A stretch of 64,000 nucleotides of DNA, taken from assembly GCA_018873245.2 (NCBI GenBank), contig JAEMBT020000009.1, positions 9,877,288 to 9,941,287 on the forward strand. Reading direction: 5' to 3'. This document shows positions 11,556 through 22,668 of this stretch, piece after piece. Origin of the DNA: Archegozetes longisetosus (lineage: Eukaryota > Arthropoda > Arachnida > Sarcoptiformes > Trhypochthoniidae). The stretch's first letter is position 1. The number at the start of each line of letters is the position of its first letter. Below the pieces are notes generated by a model. The model was not told the origin of the DNA, did not search any database, and saw only the letters and a program-made list of their open reading frames with translations. The position numbers were made by a program, and so were the translations under genes.

Positions 11556-12110
11556 CTGTCGTTGTTGTTCTTGCCTCCAGAGTGGTAATGCGCTTTGCAA
11601 TACTCCTGATGCCTTGAGGAAGGCTATGACCTGATCAGATGTTCTCCACACAAAATTCAGGTTTATCTGGTGGGTATGGAAAAAGTGGGTTAGGGAGGGG
11701 TAAATATATGTTTAACGCTCTCGGAGGAGAACTAACAGAATCGATATGAGTCACTGTCAATCCTTTTAACTCTGTAAAGATAGTTGCAGACGAGGGAATA
11801 GCCAGATAGAAGTTAAGAGAGGGAAACCCGTGCTTTGCGAAGGAGCGACATTTTTATGGGATCAATTTCAGGAGGCCTGCTTCCTAGAAATTTACTGGGG
11901 GAGAATCAATTAATACTTTCTGCTGCCAAGTTTTGTGGATCGATTGGGCAGCATTTGCATTGAGGACCTGAGTATGGTTGAAGCAAGTGGATATAGTGTA
12001 GTGAAGGAGTATTTTTCATAGATCTTAGTGGAGAGTAGGAGAGTGTCAAGTGGTGTAATTGGTGGTAAGGGTTGGTTAGTTTAGAGTAGAGAAGTGTAAT
12101 CTATTCGGTT
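11556..12110 (-). other. GC-richer island with decayed coding-like stretches
   Basis: This segment is clearly richer in G and C than everything around it. On the minus strand two overlapping frames stay open for stretches: one with FAKHGFPSLNFYLAIPSSA and PPRALNIYLPLPNPLFPYPP, another with SDQVIAFLKASGVLQSALPL. The change of frame between them suggests an old coding sequence or element now broken. I do not recognise the protein. It lies within the material inserted between the two halves of the 7.8-12.5 kb duplicate block. Confidence 0.35.
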
Positions 12111-12520
12111 GTGAGCGAGGATAACAAATTAAACACATATTATAGCGATAGATATAATACAAGTCAGTTTCGTAGCTATTGTCATTAAGCGAATTGAAAT
12201 TATATATTATTAAATAATGTGATAGATTCTAGATATGAGTTAATAAACCTATAAAGCTTTGAATACATATTAGAACAGATACTAAAACATTTAGTACGGC
12301 ACGACAGATTTTCTTTGACTAAGTGTACTACGCGATCAAACTCGGAATCAAAATACCACAAAATCATATATTATAACAGAGAAAAATCCAACACTTGATT
12401 CTTGATTCTCAAAAAGAATTATTTGACTTCTTTCCGTTGCACTCAGACCTAACATTAATGACTAACACTTTTGACTACAGCATGAAAAGCATATGGATGC
12501 TCGATGCAAAAGGTAATTAA
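12111..12520. repeat. Dispersed block, copy 1 of 3
   Basis: Homologous to 46230-46540 and 59735-60200 (shared GAACAGATACTAAAAC, CACGACCAAACTC-like and AACAGAGAAAAA words). On the minus strand the 46.3 kb copy has a hydrophobic 76-codon frame, but the frame is not kept in this copy, so I do not call a gene. Confidence 0.6.
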
Positions 12521-12879
12521 CAGACTTCTGTACTATCACCTCCAAAAGTGTTTTTTAAATTCTGCGCTAAAAATTAAAGGAAAGTGATATGATTGAAATA
12601 AAAATTTAATTTTCAACTTTAAAAGTTTATAGTAATGATAGCATGCATTCATAAAATATTAGGTTATGTAAACATTTTTTTCGTATATTGTGTAATACAT
12701 TTTCAACATTATTTATTGTCATTTTGCGCGTTGTCTACAAAAGAATTAGAATCGATTATATCAACGATAGGTATTCTCTTCTAATTTCATCAAAATGAAA
12801 AATCTTCATATAAGTTATCTTTAGAGATACAACGATGTCTTTAAACAAAGATCATATTTGACATTGTAAACTCTCCGAG

Positions 12880-13165
12880 TTTAGGCGAGGGAATAACGCA
12901 ATGGCGGCCACAAATAACATCTGTGAGGTATATTCAGATGCATTGGATGTCCCCACTCGCCAAAGATGGTTTGCCCGTTTTCGGGAGGGCAATTTCAACC
13001 TAACCGAAGACCAACGCTCAGGTTGAACACTGACCTCCTGAGAGCAGCCATTGAGGCCAACCCCTTTTGATCACTCGTGGGTTGGCTGAGAGGTTCGACT
13101 GTTGCCGTAAAACGACTGCTAACCATCTTCGTAAGATTATTCAAATTAATTATTTTATTTAATAT
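12880..13165 (+). pseudogene. mariner transposase N-terminal fragment
   Basis: The frame reads a degraded EFRRGNNAMAATNNICEVY, then RQRWFARFREGNFNLTEDQR, matching the DNA-binding helix-turn-helix region of mariner transposases (RWF-x-RFR-x-G, then RSG). A stop follows RSG. The catalytic region is absent; the sequence runs into a foldback element at 13211. Confidence 0.75.
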
Positions 13166-13210
13166 TGATAAATACGACATTAATTTTTTACACAACCCAA
13201 TAGTATTTAA

Positions 13211-13459
13211 TACCGTATTATCTGGCTTAATATTGCATGCAATACTAAGTCATATTCAATGGTTTTTGTTTTACCGAAGTTTCATGCAACAATATCTCAA
13301 TAGTATTGCATCTATTCCTACAAGAGTATAGAATTACAAGTATGTTCTATAGTAATAGGTGCAATACTACTGAGATATCATTGTATGAAACTCTGGTAAA
13401 ACAAAAACCATTGAATATGACTTAGTATTGCATGCAATATTAAGCCAGATAATACGGTA
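13211..13459. mobile_element. Foldback MITE (TACCGTATTATCTGGC family)
   Basis: A 249-bp near-perfect palindrome: the left arm starts TACCGTATTATCTGGCTTAA and the right arm is its inverse, with arms of about 110 bp and a loop near 13320-13340. A few mismatches lie near the loop. TA at both ends could be the target duplication of a Tc1/mariner-related MITE. Relatives occur at 20098-20129 and 20704-20752. Confidence 0.82.
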
Positions 13460-13469
13460 ACAAGTTTTA

Positions 13470-14060
13470 TAGCATTCCCTAAAATTTTGACTATAATTTT
13501 TTGCAAAAACTCTGAAGGTCATAGTACACCTTTGAGAAAACTGCTCTAAAATATTAAAAGTATTTTTGCGAAATTGCGCACTTTTACTCAACAAATTAAT
13601 TTCCGTTGTTCAAAATTATTATTAAAACTTATTAACGTCATGTTGGAAATACTTATCAATTTTATTTTGAAACTAATAAAAGCATTCTTTTCTACAGCAT
13701 TTTCCTAATTATTTAAAAGATCTCTCATTAATAACAACGTTATTGTAACTATCGTAATGAATTCCCTAAAATTCAAATCAATATTAAAACTGAAATAATT
13801 AATTTAATGGTAATATTGCAAGCGTCCAGTCCAATAAGAAGTTAGCTACATTCAAACTAATTCAACATGCCATTTAGACTGTCGACTACTGTTCTACAGG
13901 AGTTAATCAAGACTTTTCAGTTTGAAGCAATATCTCGATTTAGCGGAACAGTTTTCTTAAGATTATTAAGATTACTAAGCAATCGATTAATTAATAATAA
14001 ACAAGAAAGATTATATATTTTCTATAACCTGGACTCCGAAACCAAGAATTGGCATAAATC
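13470..14060 (-). repeat. IR 3'-flank remnant without its IR gene
   Basis: Matches 46600-47060, the downstream flank of IR-4, and in its last part (13880-14010, GACTTTTCAGTTTGAAGCAATATCTCGATT) the flanks of IR-1, IR-2 and IR-5. No IR coding sequence follows before the GR block at 14532, so an IR copy has been lost here. Confidence 0.65.
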
Positions 14061-14531
14061 TGACTTAAATTCATTTTGATTATGAACTGAAGTTTCGCCA
14101 GTCAATATTTGTCCAGAAATGAATGTTTGCATAGATTTTTGATGTTTTGGGGGTTTTCAAATGCTGTTTTACGTGAGATTTCGATTCACCTCTTAATGTC
14201 GTTTCAAAACATTTACAATTTAACTTATCGGTTTGAATATCCAATATATCCCCAAATTCTCTAATATATCTTTGAATCTAGATATTTTGTCTTTTGGCAT
14301 ATTTCAAATGATTGAGTTTCAATTGAAATAATACATTGAGAATGTTTGTTATTGTGTTATTAATTAAAACATGTCTACGTATTTATCTATATGTACTAGG
14401 ATTAAGGGTCAAAAAAGTCAATAAAAGGCTAAAAAGTCGAGAATGAGTTAAAAGTTGATTTTAGTGATTTTCGACTTTTTACAACTTTTAACATTAAAAG
14501 TTACAAAAAGTTTTAGAAGTCAAACGCAATG

Positions 14532-14819
14532 CTATACTCATAACATTATGTTTGATTGGTCTCAAGTTACCGATCTATTCCATCTACTCTCCCATTCAGT
14601 TTATTTTCTATATATTTCCTCTCAATTTGATCTTGGCTTTAATCAGTAATCATATCTATATGATTATTATATACCATATGGTCTACTTTTACCTCATTTG
14701 TTATTATCTATAAATTAAAGCTAAAGAGTTGAATGATGAAATTAAGATTTTTGCCAAAAAGGAATCAAAATTAGCAAATAAAAGAGCTATGGCCATAATG
14801 AAGACTTTGAATACAAAAT
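14532..14819 (+). pseudogene. GR middle fragment A
   Basis: Near-identical to codons of GR-2 from the ITLCLIGL helix through the ISNHIYMII helix and the loop ending KTLNTK. One stop is visible in YYL(stop)IKAKEL. Upstream is unrelated sequence rich in AAAAGTC words. It breaks off at the same base as fragment B (49665), then continues as shared non-GR DNA, so both derive from one truncated copy. Confidence 0.85.
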
Positions 14820-16063
14820 AAACCAAACTTGTGTTTGGTTAAGAGGTGACGCAAATAAAGTGTTAATGAGTTGTTGGCTTTCATTATGACTCGTTATATG
14901 TGTCACGATTTCACTCAGATAGTAAAATTAATACAATGTCTCAGTACATTTGTCTTTACCATCTATTTGTGACAACAACTTATGCGTCAATTCGTTGGCG
15001 AAGCTAGTGCTCGATGAAGAGACATCCCATCGAATCTGTAATTACTTAATATTTAACTCACCGTATCGCGAATTGAAGTTAACGAATCCATCACTGAATT
15101 CTTGTGTGATTAGTCTTCAAAGCTTATTTGTTGCTATGTTTTTGGATTGCTTTGAGAGTTGTATTGGTTGAAAGTATGAAATATTGTAATTGTGATTTTA
15201 GCGAAAAGTGACAACAAATCAAAATGTTTACATTAAATATTTGAAAAATTAAAATGATATTCAAAGCAAAATTATAAAATAATCTTAATTTAATTTTTTT
15301 GAAAATATCGATTAAAATTAGCTTAAGTTCAATTTTCACAATAAATATCTTACTCGATAGAAGTATATCATCATTTATTTCAAACACAATGAATTTAATG
15401 CAAACTATCGATCTCAATACACTCGTATTGACACTTCTCAGTTATTTCTTAAAGAGACTACACAAATCGATAGAAAATGAAAGCATATTTATCACTCTTT
15501 AAAAACAACTTAGTTACACGTTCAAGTTAGACAGGTTTGACTGAATAAATAAGAATACTCGTCGTTCATACTGTAATGATTAACGAAACAATTGTATATA
15601 ATTTCAGTAGTATAAATACATAAATATTTGAAAATAGAAATAATAATTACAATAAGCTTATAACTTTAATTTTATTTTTTAAAGTATCAATTAGAGTTAG
15701 TTTAAATTAAACTTTCACTCTAAGTATATCATTTAACAGAAGTATGACAGTGTCTATTTTAAATAAATTATGAATTTAACGCAAATTATCAATTGAAATA
15801 ATACACTCGCATTGACGCTTATATTGTTAAGTTTCTAGTTATTGCGTTTTAGGAATGAAACATTAAGCGTCAATTTCTTATTGCAATAACTTTTTATATA
15901 AATCTGATTACCTCTTATCACGAAATTGTTGAATGAATATGTAATAAAATAATAGTAAAACTCAATAATATTCTCACATCTTTTAGATATCATTTCAGAG
16001 CACATCGATAACTAAATTTATATATTGATAAAATTAAATTAGTTTATCAGGACTGAAAACTGG
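14820..16063 (+). promoter_or_regulatory. GR-2 upstream region with conserved block
   Basis: Shared with 49666-51230 and partly (inverted) with 61680-62200. It contains two diverged copies about 380 bp apart of a segment with ATGAATTTAA(C/T)GCAAA and AATACACTCG. At 15848-15866 lies TTTAGGAATGAAACATTAA, repeated exactly upstream of GR-3 (50743-50761) and GR-4 (inverse at 61997-62015). Closer to the start, about 15985-16060, GATATCATTTCAGAGCAC is also kept in GR-4 (and with a change in GR-3). Candidate promoter or 5' UTR; no experiment seen. A 73-codon frame at 14950-15171 is not kept open in the other copy. Confidence 0.5.
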
Positions 16064-17167
16064 ATGGCTTTCAATATAGATTGTGATTTCGATCCTTCAT
16101 TAATATTACCCTCAGAATTGTTGGTCACTTCTGCAGGATCTCACTTATATCTCATCGGTTCATCTCTTTTCCAAAATGGATCGAATAAAAGGAACAGATT
16201 TCATAATCCATTATTGGTTGCTATAGCAAATTCGATATGGTTGGTCAAATGTGTCATATCTTTACTATTACCGGAAGAAAATCCTGACTATTTCATAATA
16301 ATTGTTGACTTTTCATACTTCATTAGTGCAAGAATTCAATTTAATATCTCAACAATAATAACACTCACCTTAATGCTGATTATACAATGGATTCACTATA
16401 GAAATTACAAGAACAACGAATTCCCGACTTATTTGAGACCATTCGAGATGATATCAGGACTCACTTCACCGCTAAGTATAGGACTTTCAAGAAAAGACAA
16501 AATCTACAAATTGATGAAGACAGCGAAAAGAATATTCTATATTTGTGATAATTTCACAAAACCATTGCTCATAACATTATGTTTGATTGGTCTCAATTTA
16601 CCGATCTTTTCCATCTGCTCTCCCATTCAATTTATTTTCTATATATTTCCTCTCAATTTGATCTTGGCTTTAATCAGTAATCATATCTATATGATTATTG
16701 TATACCATATGGTCTACTTTTACCTCATTTGTTATTATCTATCAATTAAAGCTAAAGAATTGAATGAGAAAATTAAGATTTTTGCCAAACAGAAATCAAA
16801 ATTAACAAACAAAAGAGCTATGGCTATAATGAAGACTTTGAACACAAACTATTTGGAAATCAATTCATTTAACAAAGACTTTTGGTCGAAATATTTATTC
16901 TGGGTTTGGCTTCTGCACTCTTTTATAATCGACTTATTCTTGTTCGTTAGCATATTCTCGAAAACTAGTTTAATATTGAAATTGATTTTCATTTATGGTT
17001 GTCTTTATTTCATATTCCCTCTAATATTAATAACAAGTTGTGCCTCCTCTGTTTATTATCAAACTAATAAAATGTATGGTATTTTATTGGGAATCGTGTT
17101 CACACCTAACAAGCTGTCCTTGACTAATTCCACACTCATCAAAGTTTGTAAAAATTTACAAAAATAA
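16064..17167 (+). CDS. GR-2: gustatory-receptor-like seven-helix protein, intact
   Basis: A single open frame of 367 residues. Helices can be placed at about 50-70 (LLVAIANSIWLVKCVISLLL), 75-110, 165-185, 190-240 (IFYIFPLNLILALISNHIYM and on), 285-320 (FWSKYLFWVWLLHSFIIDLF) and 305-340, consistent with seven. The basic loop KAKELNEKIKIFAKQKSK before the last helices matches the intracellular loop 3 layout of arthropod GRs. There is no signal peptide, as usual for this family. The start is the first ATG after a conserved leader and is shared by GR-3 and GR-4. It would sit in the membrane of chemosensory neurons with the N-terminus inside. The usual TYhhhhhQF motif of insect GRs is not evident, so a lineage-specific seven-helix family is the alternative. 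Confidence 0.85.
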   Translation: MAFNIDCDFDPSLILPSELLVTSAGSHLYLIGSSLFQNGSNKRNRFHNPLLVAIANSIWLVKCVISLLLPEENPDYFIIIVDFSYFISARIQFNISTIITLTLMLIIQWIHYRNYKNNEFPTYLRPFEMISGLTSPLSIGLSRKDKIYKLMKTAKRIFYICDNFTKPLLITLCLIGLNLPIFSICSPIQFIFYIFPLNLILALISNHIYMIIVYHMVYFYLICYYLSIKAKELNEKIKIFAKQKSKLTNKRAMAIMKTLNTNYLEINSFNKDFWSKYLFWVWLLHSFIIDLFLFVSIFSKTSLILKLIFIYGCLYFIFPLILITSCASSVYYQTNKMYGILLGIVFTPNKLSLTNSTLIKVCKNLQK

Positions 17168-17458
17168 AACAACTACTCATTGAATAAATGATGATTTTAA
17201 TTACTTTGTAGTTGTCGTCATTCATTGAGAGATTGAGTCAGAAGAAAATTGGATTTTATTGTTGGAAACTATTTATTATAAATCACTTTCGTGGATATGA
17301 AGTAAGAAATGGTTTTTAATGTAATACGAATTTCAAGACTATTTTTATTATTTATAGATCATAACGTTGACTGTGGTTTTTATGCTGAAAATCATAGAAA
17401 TGTCTTTGTATTAATCTGGTATTATATTTGAAATCGTTGACCTCTATTAAAATAATAT
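17168..17458 (+). other. GR 3' flank, conserved in all full-length copies
   Basis: AATAAATGA shortly after the stop is a likely polyadenylation signal. The following segment, with GAGAGATTGAGTCA and CTTTCGTGGATATGAAG, is kept after GR-1, GR-2, GR-3 and GR-4. Confidence 0.55.
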
Positions 17459-17701
17459 TCACTTTAATATTATGTCTGTTTCTATAATTTCTGTTATACT
17501 CATTATTACAATTTGTACGAATCTATCGGTCAAATATTCGTTATTAGTTCGTTGAAAGATAACAGTAATCAAGTTCATCAGAAACTGTTTCGAAAGTGGC
17601 TGATACTTCCTCTGCTGGATCACTAACTGTATGGCTAAGTGAAGGTCTGAATCGATGAATTCGTCGAGGAGTGAGAAACGAATGGATGAGTTAAGGATCA
17701 A
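17459..17701 (-). other. Antisense open frame shared by both GR blocks
   Basis: 80 codons on the minus strand (..FIDSDLHLAIQLVIQQRK..LSKQFLMNLITVIFQ..). The counterpart near 52625-52865 has the same frame with a few changes and one stop. I do not recognise it. It may be a relic exon or chance. Confidence 0.25.
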
Positions 17702-17814
17702 TAGGTTGTTGTGAATCAGACCAACGAGATTATTGAGCCATTAGGTCAATTGGAATTTAGTGATCGAGTATCCAATGATATATCCTTTACTCATAATAAT
17801 GATATATCTGTCAA

Positions 17815-18365
17815 GGATTATTGCCATCGATGAAATAGATTGAAAGTTATGATCTGAGTGATTCTAGAAGTTCTCGTCAATAGCGGTTACCTGTGCAACC
17901 ACTATAAGTTTTGGTATGACAAAAGTTTATAATTTTAGAATGACGCTAGCGGTCATTGCAGACCCACCAAAGTAAGTGCATTAATGCAAGATTGGAAGGT
18001 GATGGTGGTCGTTGCTTTTCATGGAAATTAGGTGTTTGGTTATTGAATTTTACCAAAAAACATAAACATCAATTTTGAAATTTATATCAATTTTTTGAAA
18101 AAGTAATACTCCCAGAGATAGAAAGAAAGCAGATTCATAGTCCCATCATACTCCACTATAATATGACCCCACACAAGCATAAAAAATTAAAGAATTCTTT
18201 AAGGTGAATTGATGGGATGAACCTAAGCACTCCTTGTATAGTTCTGATATTAACCTCTGCGACTTCGATAGTATAGAGAGAATAAAGAGGCCAAGTAAGG
18301 ATAAAAGATTTGCTAATCAAGTTCAACTTCAAGCTGCATATGAAGAAGTTTTAAGTTAAATAAAT
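17815..18365 (+). pseudogene. Tc1/mariner transposase catalytic-region relic, copy A
   Basis: Pieces read RIIAIDE, then SYDLSDSRSSRQ, WKVMVVVAFHG, INFEIYINFLK, IHSPIILHYNMTPHKHK and a degraded HSSYSFDINLCDFDSIERIK. These align in order with the transposase at 28350-29007 (RIIAIDESWLRSYDPEGARS, WKLMIIADVHQ, IRSPLIIQGNATSH). Frames shift several times and stops are frequent. It travels with GR-2; copy B follows GR-3. Confidence 0.72.
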
Positions 18366-18930
18366 TTACAAAATAGCGCCTCTGTTATCAGATACTTCCC
18401 GCTTCGCTGGGCCTCTATCAACTAGACGGGAGGCGAATATATTCATTAGATATATAATTATTATTTTGCCATTAAGTACACTTTTAAAGATATGAAATTG
18501 CAATTTTCACTGTTTCCATCTAATACTTTACGCAATAAAAGTATGTGAGCATTTAACTCAAACACATTATGAATTTAATGTATCTACATTTAAATTATCG
18601 ATCGAAATAATACACTCGTCGTATTGACAATTGAATTGTTAAGTTTCTAGTTATTGCGATTTAGGAATGAAACATTAAGCGTTAATTAGCTATCGATTTC
18701 TTTTCTTCTATTGAGCATTATATATTTATACTTAAGACATATATACACTCGTATAGAAGTATATATTGTACTTCGTTTAAGTTGTGAATTTTGGTGAATA
18801 AGGCGATTAATGGGCTTTTTGGTGAGTTTTTATTGCGGTAAATTTTTATTAAACTTTGGCTCTTATCATAAAATCATTGAATGAGTATCCATAAAATAAT
18901 ATCAGAGTGAGAATTCATATTACACAAGAA
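18366..18930 (+). repeat. Extra copy of the GR upstream segment
   Basis: 18540-18690 repeats the GR upstream words, including TTAGGAATGAAACATTAA at 18661-18678, but no GR gene follows. It is probably the leftover 5' flank of a deleted GR. Confidence 0.5.
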
Positions 18931-18935
18931 ATATT

Positions 18936-20097
18936 CAATGGTTTCTAATTGATTGCAAACGCAGTTCTCGAGAAGTCGTTTCTTCACTCGTCAGTTTTAT
19001 AACTTTTGATCATAGCTCTCTCGAACGTTATGATTATCTTATTTATTTGGTTTATGATTCGTTTTCAATTATTTGTCCGAAAACCATTCGCTGCCATTAA
19101 TGGACTATTCATATTCATCCGAGTGACAGGCGGCCAAGAATAAAGTGGAGAACCTTAGCAACAGACTAAAGACTCTGACAAAAGTCCGACACATAAAGAG
19201 TGGATAAAATTTTGTAATCGTTGTGATTATTGCAAGTATTATGTAAATCTTAATAGTGAATTCGAAGTTATGAAAAACAAATTGGACTGCATATTTTCCT
19301 ATTCGAGGAATTCACAATTTAAGGGTAGGATTAATTTCATTTGCTATTTATATTTTTCTTCAATTATATTTTTTCGCTTTCACAGAAATAGAATTTGAAA
19401 TTGCCGAAACGTTAGATGGAATTCAAAATTCTGCAACCCTGATTAAGCATTTCATCAATATGGAACAATGTACGACGATTTGGCCAATTTCATCTATGAT
19501 AACAAATTTTATACTCTCAAACAAGTCAATATCACATTAAACAAACCTTCGTTTAAAATTTACTTTCATCACATCTGGAATCTGAAAGATTACGAAATTT
19601 TTTCTCAAGTATTAGTCAGTATTGACGAATTCCTCGAATTTAATGTAAGTCTAAATGAATTTAGGTTAATCCGAATAACTTTATTACTTATGATTTTATT
19701 TTTCAGTTACGACTCATTCTTAGTGAATATACATTTGATGGACTTCATTCTCAGCTTTACGATTTGACTAAAGACAATATATCATCTATTATTAAGAGTT
19801 TCGAAGCCGAATACTTCCAATTTTCGTTTTCTCTACCGAAAGAGGATCTGGAAAAGAAGCGAAAACTTTATGATTATTTCTTGAATATAATCCATAATCC
19901 TTCACTTGTATCTTCATTTTTTTGTCTTCGAGACTGATTCTATAATTTTTGTATGTTTTCCAAACAAATTCCGTTTATGTTTGATGTACTTATTTTTTAT
20001 TATTACCAATCTTTAAAAAGCTCAAAAATATCATTTGATATTAGCTCATGTCCGTTTTATCGTCGTACTTATTTCTTACTTCTTTAGTTATGATATG
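18936..20097 (+). pseudogene. Gene X, copy A: multi-exon gene of unknown function, probably decaying
   Basis: At least three exons can be read. Exon a (about 19205-19324) encodes FCNRCDYCKYYVNLNSEFE and on, with a GT donor at 19325. Exon b (19386-19644) begins EIEFEIAETLDGIQNSATLI and, after a frame change near 19465 present in both copies, YDDLANFIYDNKFYTLKQVN. Exon c (19707-19937) reads LRLILSEYTFDGLHSQLYDL and on, to a TGA. Introns are 61 and 62 nt. If translation starts at the ATG at 19468 the last two exons give an open 135-residue protein, so partial function is possible. Further upstream, WFLIDCKRSSREVVSSLVSF looks coding but has stops. I recognise no domain. Confidence 0.5.
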
Positions 20098-20752
20098 TTG
20101 CATGCAATATTAAGCCAGATAATTCGGTAACAGTTTATTGAGCTGTAAGTTTTTTAAAAATATGAAATATTTAGCTGACAAATTTCCAAATCGATGCTTA
20201 TTGTCATGTGTTACAGTTGGAGAAAGCATACCGTTTGACTCTACATTCCTTTCTTAGTGAAAATCAGGATTTCGGGTTTGCTAAGGGTTTATGTAATCGG
20301 TAATATCTTAAAGCATTTACTCGTAACTCTATTTTAATTTTGATATTTTTATTTTTCTAATGCTCGTCTCTTAACTCTTAATTACGTACAGTTAAGTCAG
20401 AATTAATTTGATAAAAGTTTGACTTTCGGAGTTATCTTCAATGGTAGTTTATAACTTCTGAGATTGAAATTTAAACTCCGAAAGTCAAACTTTTATCAAA
20501 TTAATTCTGACTTAACTGTACGTAATTAAGAAACGAGCATAAAAAAAAATATCAAAATTAAAATAAGTTACGAGTAAATGAAATTACCGATTACAAAATC
20601 CTGATTTTCACTGAAAATAATCAACTGTAACACATGACAATAAGCATCGATTTGGAAATTTGTCAGCTAAATATTTCATATTTTTAAAAAACTTACAGCT
20701 CAATATTATCTGGCTTAATATTGCATGCAATATTAAACCAGATAATACGGTA
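20098..20752. repeat. 655-bp foldback with captured host sequence
   Basis: The ends TTGCATGCAATATTAAGCCA (20098) and a full 49-bp palindrome at 20704-20752 belong to the same family as 13211-13459. Between them is an inverted duplication: 20135-20445 pairs with 20460-20703 (for example GACTTTCGGAGTT with AACTCCGAAAGTC around the loop). The duplicated arm sequence (TTGAGCTGTAAG..AGCTGACAAATTTC) occurs once, unduplicated, at 39495-39600, so host DNA was folded back here. Confidence 0.75.
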
Positions 20753-21419
20753 ATAATAAGCTCGGAGGAAAAATTCGAATGAATTAGGTCTACATATAAT
20801 ACATATATATAAATAGTTTTCAAAAAATCTTTTTGTCTAATACTAATTGCGTAGTTATTGTACTTTTCACAATTCGATTTCGTTTGATAACTTAATACAT
20901 TCAGTGTATGTATGATACATAAGCGTTTAATGAAAATAGCAAAAGAATATGCTTTACAAGATTTTATAAACAAAATATAGATAAAGAACAAGTATATAAC
21001 ATCAATTTTTTTATAACAGAAATTCAGCCTAAGAACTGTGTCTTATGTAATAACTCGAGTAGAGTGAAAAATAGCGAGCAATTCGAAAGAAAACCGAACC
21101 TTAACAAATCAAAAATAAAAGTTGAACACTATGTTAAAGAAAATGTAAACACAATTAGTAAAAATGATGTAAACTTGGGAAAAGAACTAAATGTTTGCAA
21201 CAAAACTGATCAAATTTATTTAGCTTAATATACAGTCAAAAAGTTATTTCTGTAAGTTATTAAAATAAAAAAATGAAGTAAGCAAAATGTTCAAATAACT
21301 TAACTATGTATTTACTTAAGCACTTAACGCATTTTTGAAGACGATGAAAATTATTTGACTATTCATGTTTAAATCATTAAATAACTTATAAATAGGTTTT
21401 GGACTAACTTTAGTATGTA

Positions 21420-22084
21420 TAGGCTTATGCAAAATATGCACTTATTTTAACTAAATATGTATGCATTTATGCTCTTAAAAACCCAAAACATGCACTTAAA
21501 TATGCTCTTTTAAATTCAATGAAATTTATTATTCAAATAAAATACAATATTATAAATGATGACTATTTGAGGAAATTAGCGTTACAATGGGTCACAAAAT
21601 GATGTTTCAAATTAACAAGATCAAATATTTTCCGATTATCAGTTAAAATAGATCTATACATAGAGAAACTGCGTTCAACCTCACATGAAGTGATAGGAGC
21701 TACTTTATTGGTCTGTATTATTTGATAGTTTAAAGTGATTATTCACTCAGGAATGCTCTATGAGTGAACATTTTTTTAAAATGAGTGTTGATTCAAACAC
21801 AACTTTTGTCATAAAAGAAAATTTTAATCTTATGCGATTTACTCATAAGACAGACTTTAAATGTCTTTCGAGAGGCCAAAGTACAAAAATATGCTCTTAT
21901 TTTGAGAAATGAGAAGACATGCATGCATTAAAAATTTGACCAAAATATGCAAAAATATGCAAAAATATGCGCTTCCAAACTGAAACCAATGAAAGCATAT
22001 GTAATGATTCGTAAAGATTTTTAAAATTCCATATAATTAGAGTTAGCAAATAAAACATGCTTTTTCATACTTTGCACAAGCCTA
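21420..22084 (-). mobile_element. Internally deleted hAT transposon with ATATGC arrays
   Basis: Ends TAGGCTTATGCAAAATATGC and inverse (..CATACTTTGCACAAGCCTA) pair with two differences over the first 16 bases. Subterminal AATATGCA-type repeats cluster at both ends, including three in tandem near 21945-21970. On the minus strand about 21717-21563 encodes VAPITSCEVERSFSMYRSIL and TDNRKIFDLVNLKHHFVTHC, the hAT dimerisation domain, ending at a stop. The rest of the transposase is absent. The sequence around it is in both arms, but the element is in the left arm only. Confidence 0.8.
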
Positions 22085-22668
22085 TATATATATATTATGG
22101 ATGACAGAAAACTCAATGAGTTGAGTAATTGATCAGAAAGATTAACAGATAAATAAAAACATTACCAGAAAAACATTTCAAAAACTTGTTATCTCTTAGT
22201 GAAACTAAAATATTGATGTCACTGCCAACAATTGTCTATATTAAGACTATTCATCTGGTTTTACGTTAATTCTATAAAAAAATCTTTTTTTTTCACTCAT
22301 TAGTAAAAAGCTATAAGCAAATGAACTTCGTGCGGATTTTTCTCTGAGTATAAAAGTTAATATTCATCGAATTCAAGTAATGATGAATTTTTGAAAAACT
22401 CTTCATTCTAATTAATATAATATTGATCAAAATTTCGAAATACAGAAGATAAAATATAAATAATACTGACATTGATCGAGATATCACTCCAAAGCTCCAC
22501 AATAACTTTAGTACCAACACAACTATTGATTATTTCGATCGAAATTTTTAAACGAAAATATTCTAAACCTATTTGAAGAGACGATAAAATATTGCGTTTT
22601 AGTTTTACAATTCAGAGACAGTTCTGAGACAGATGTAGTCCAAAACAAGTTATTAAGATTTGATCAAA
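22085..22668 (+). promoter_or_regulatory. IR-1 5' flank, with decayed exon-1 extension
   Basis: Shared with the 5' flanks of IR-2, IR-3, IR-5 and IR-6. In IR-3 the same stretch is an open extension of exon 1 (IDYFDQNFEKTISICFKNIF and on). Here IDYFDRNF is still legible at about 22527-22550 but is followed by stops, so the longer N-terminus cannot be made unless other exons are used. Confidence 0.5.

Noticed and set aside
22311-22520. Minus-strand 69-codon frame upstream of IR-1
   Set aside because: It lies in the IR 5' flank and is not open in the equivalent flanks of IR-2, IR-3 or IR-5.
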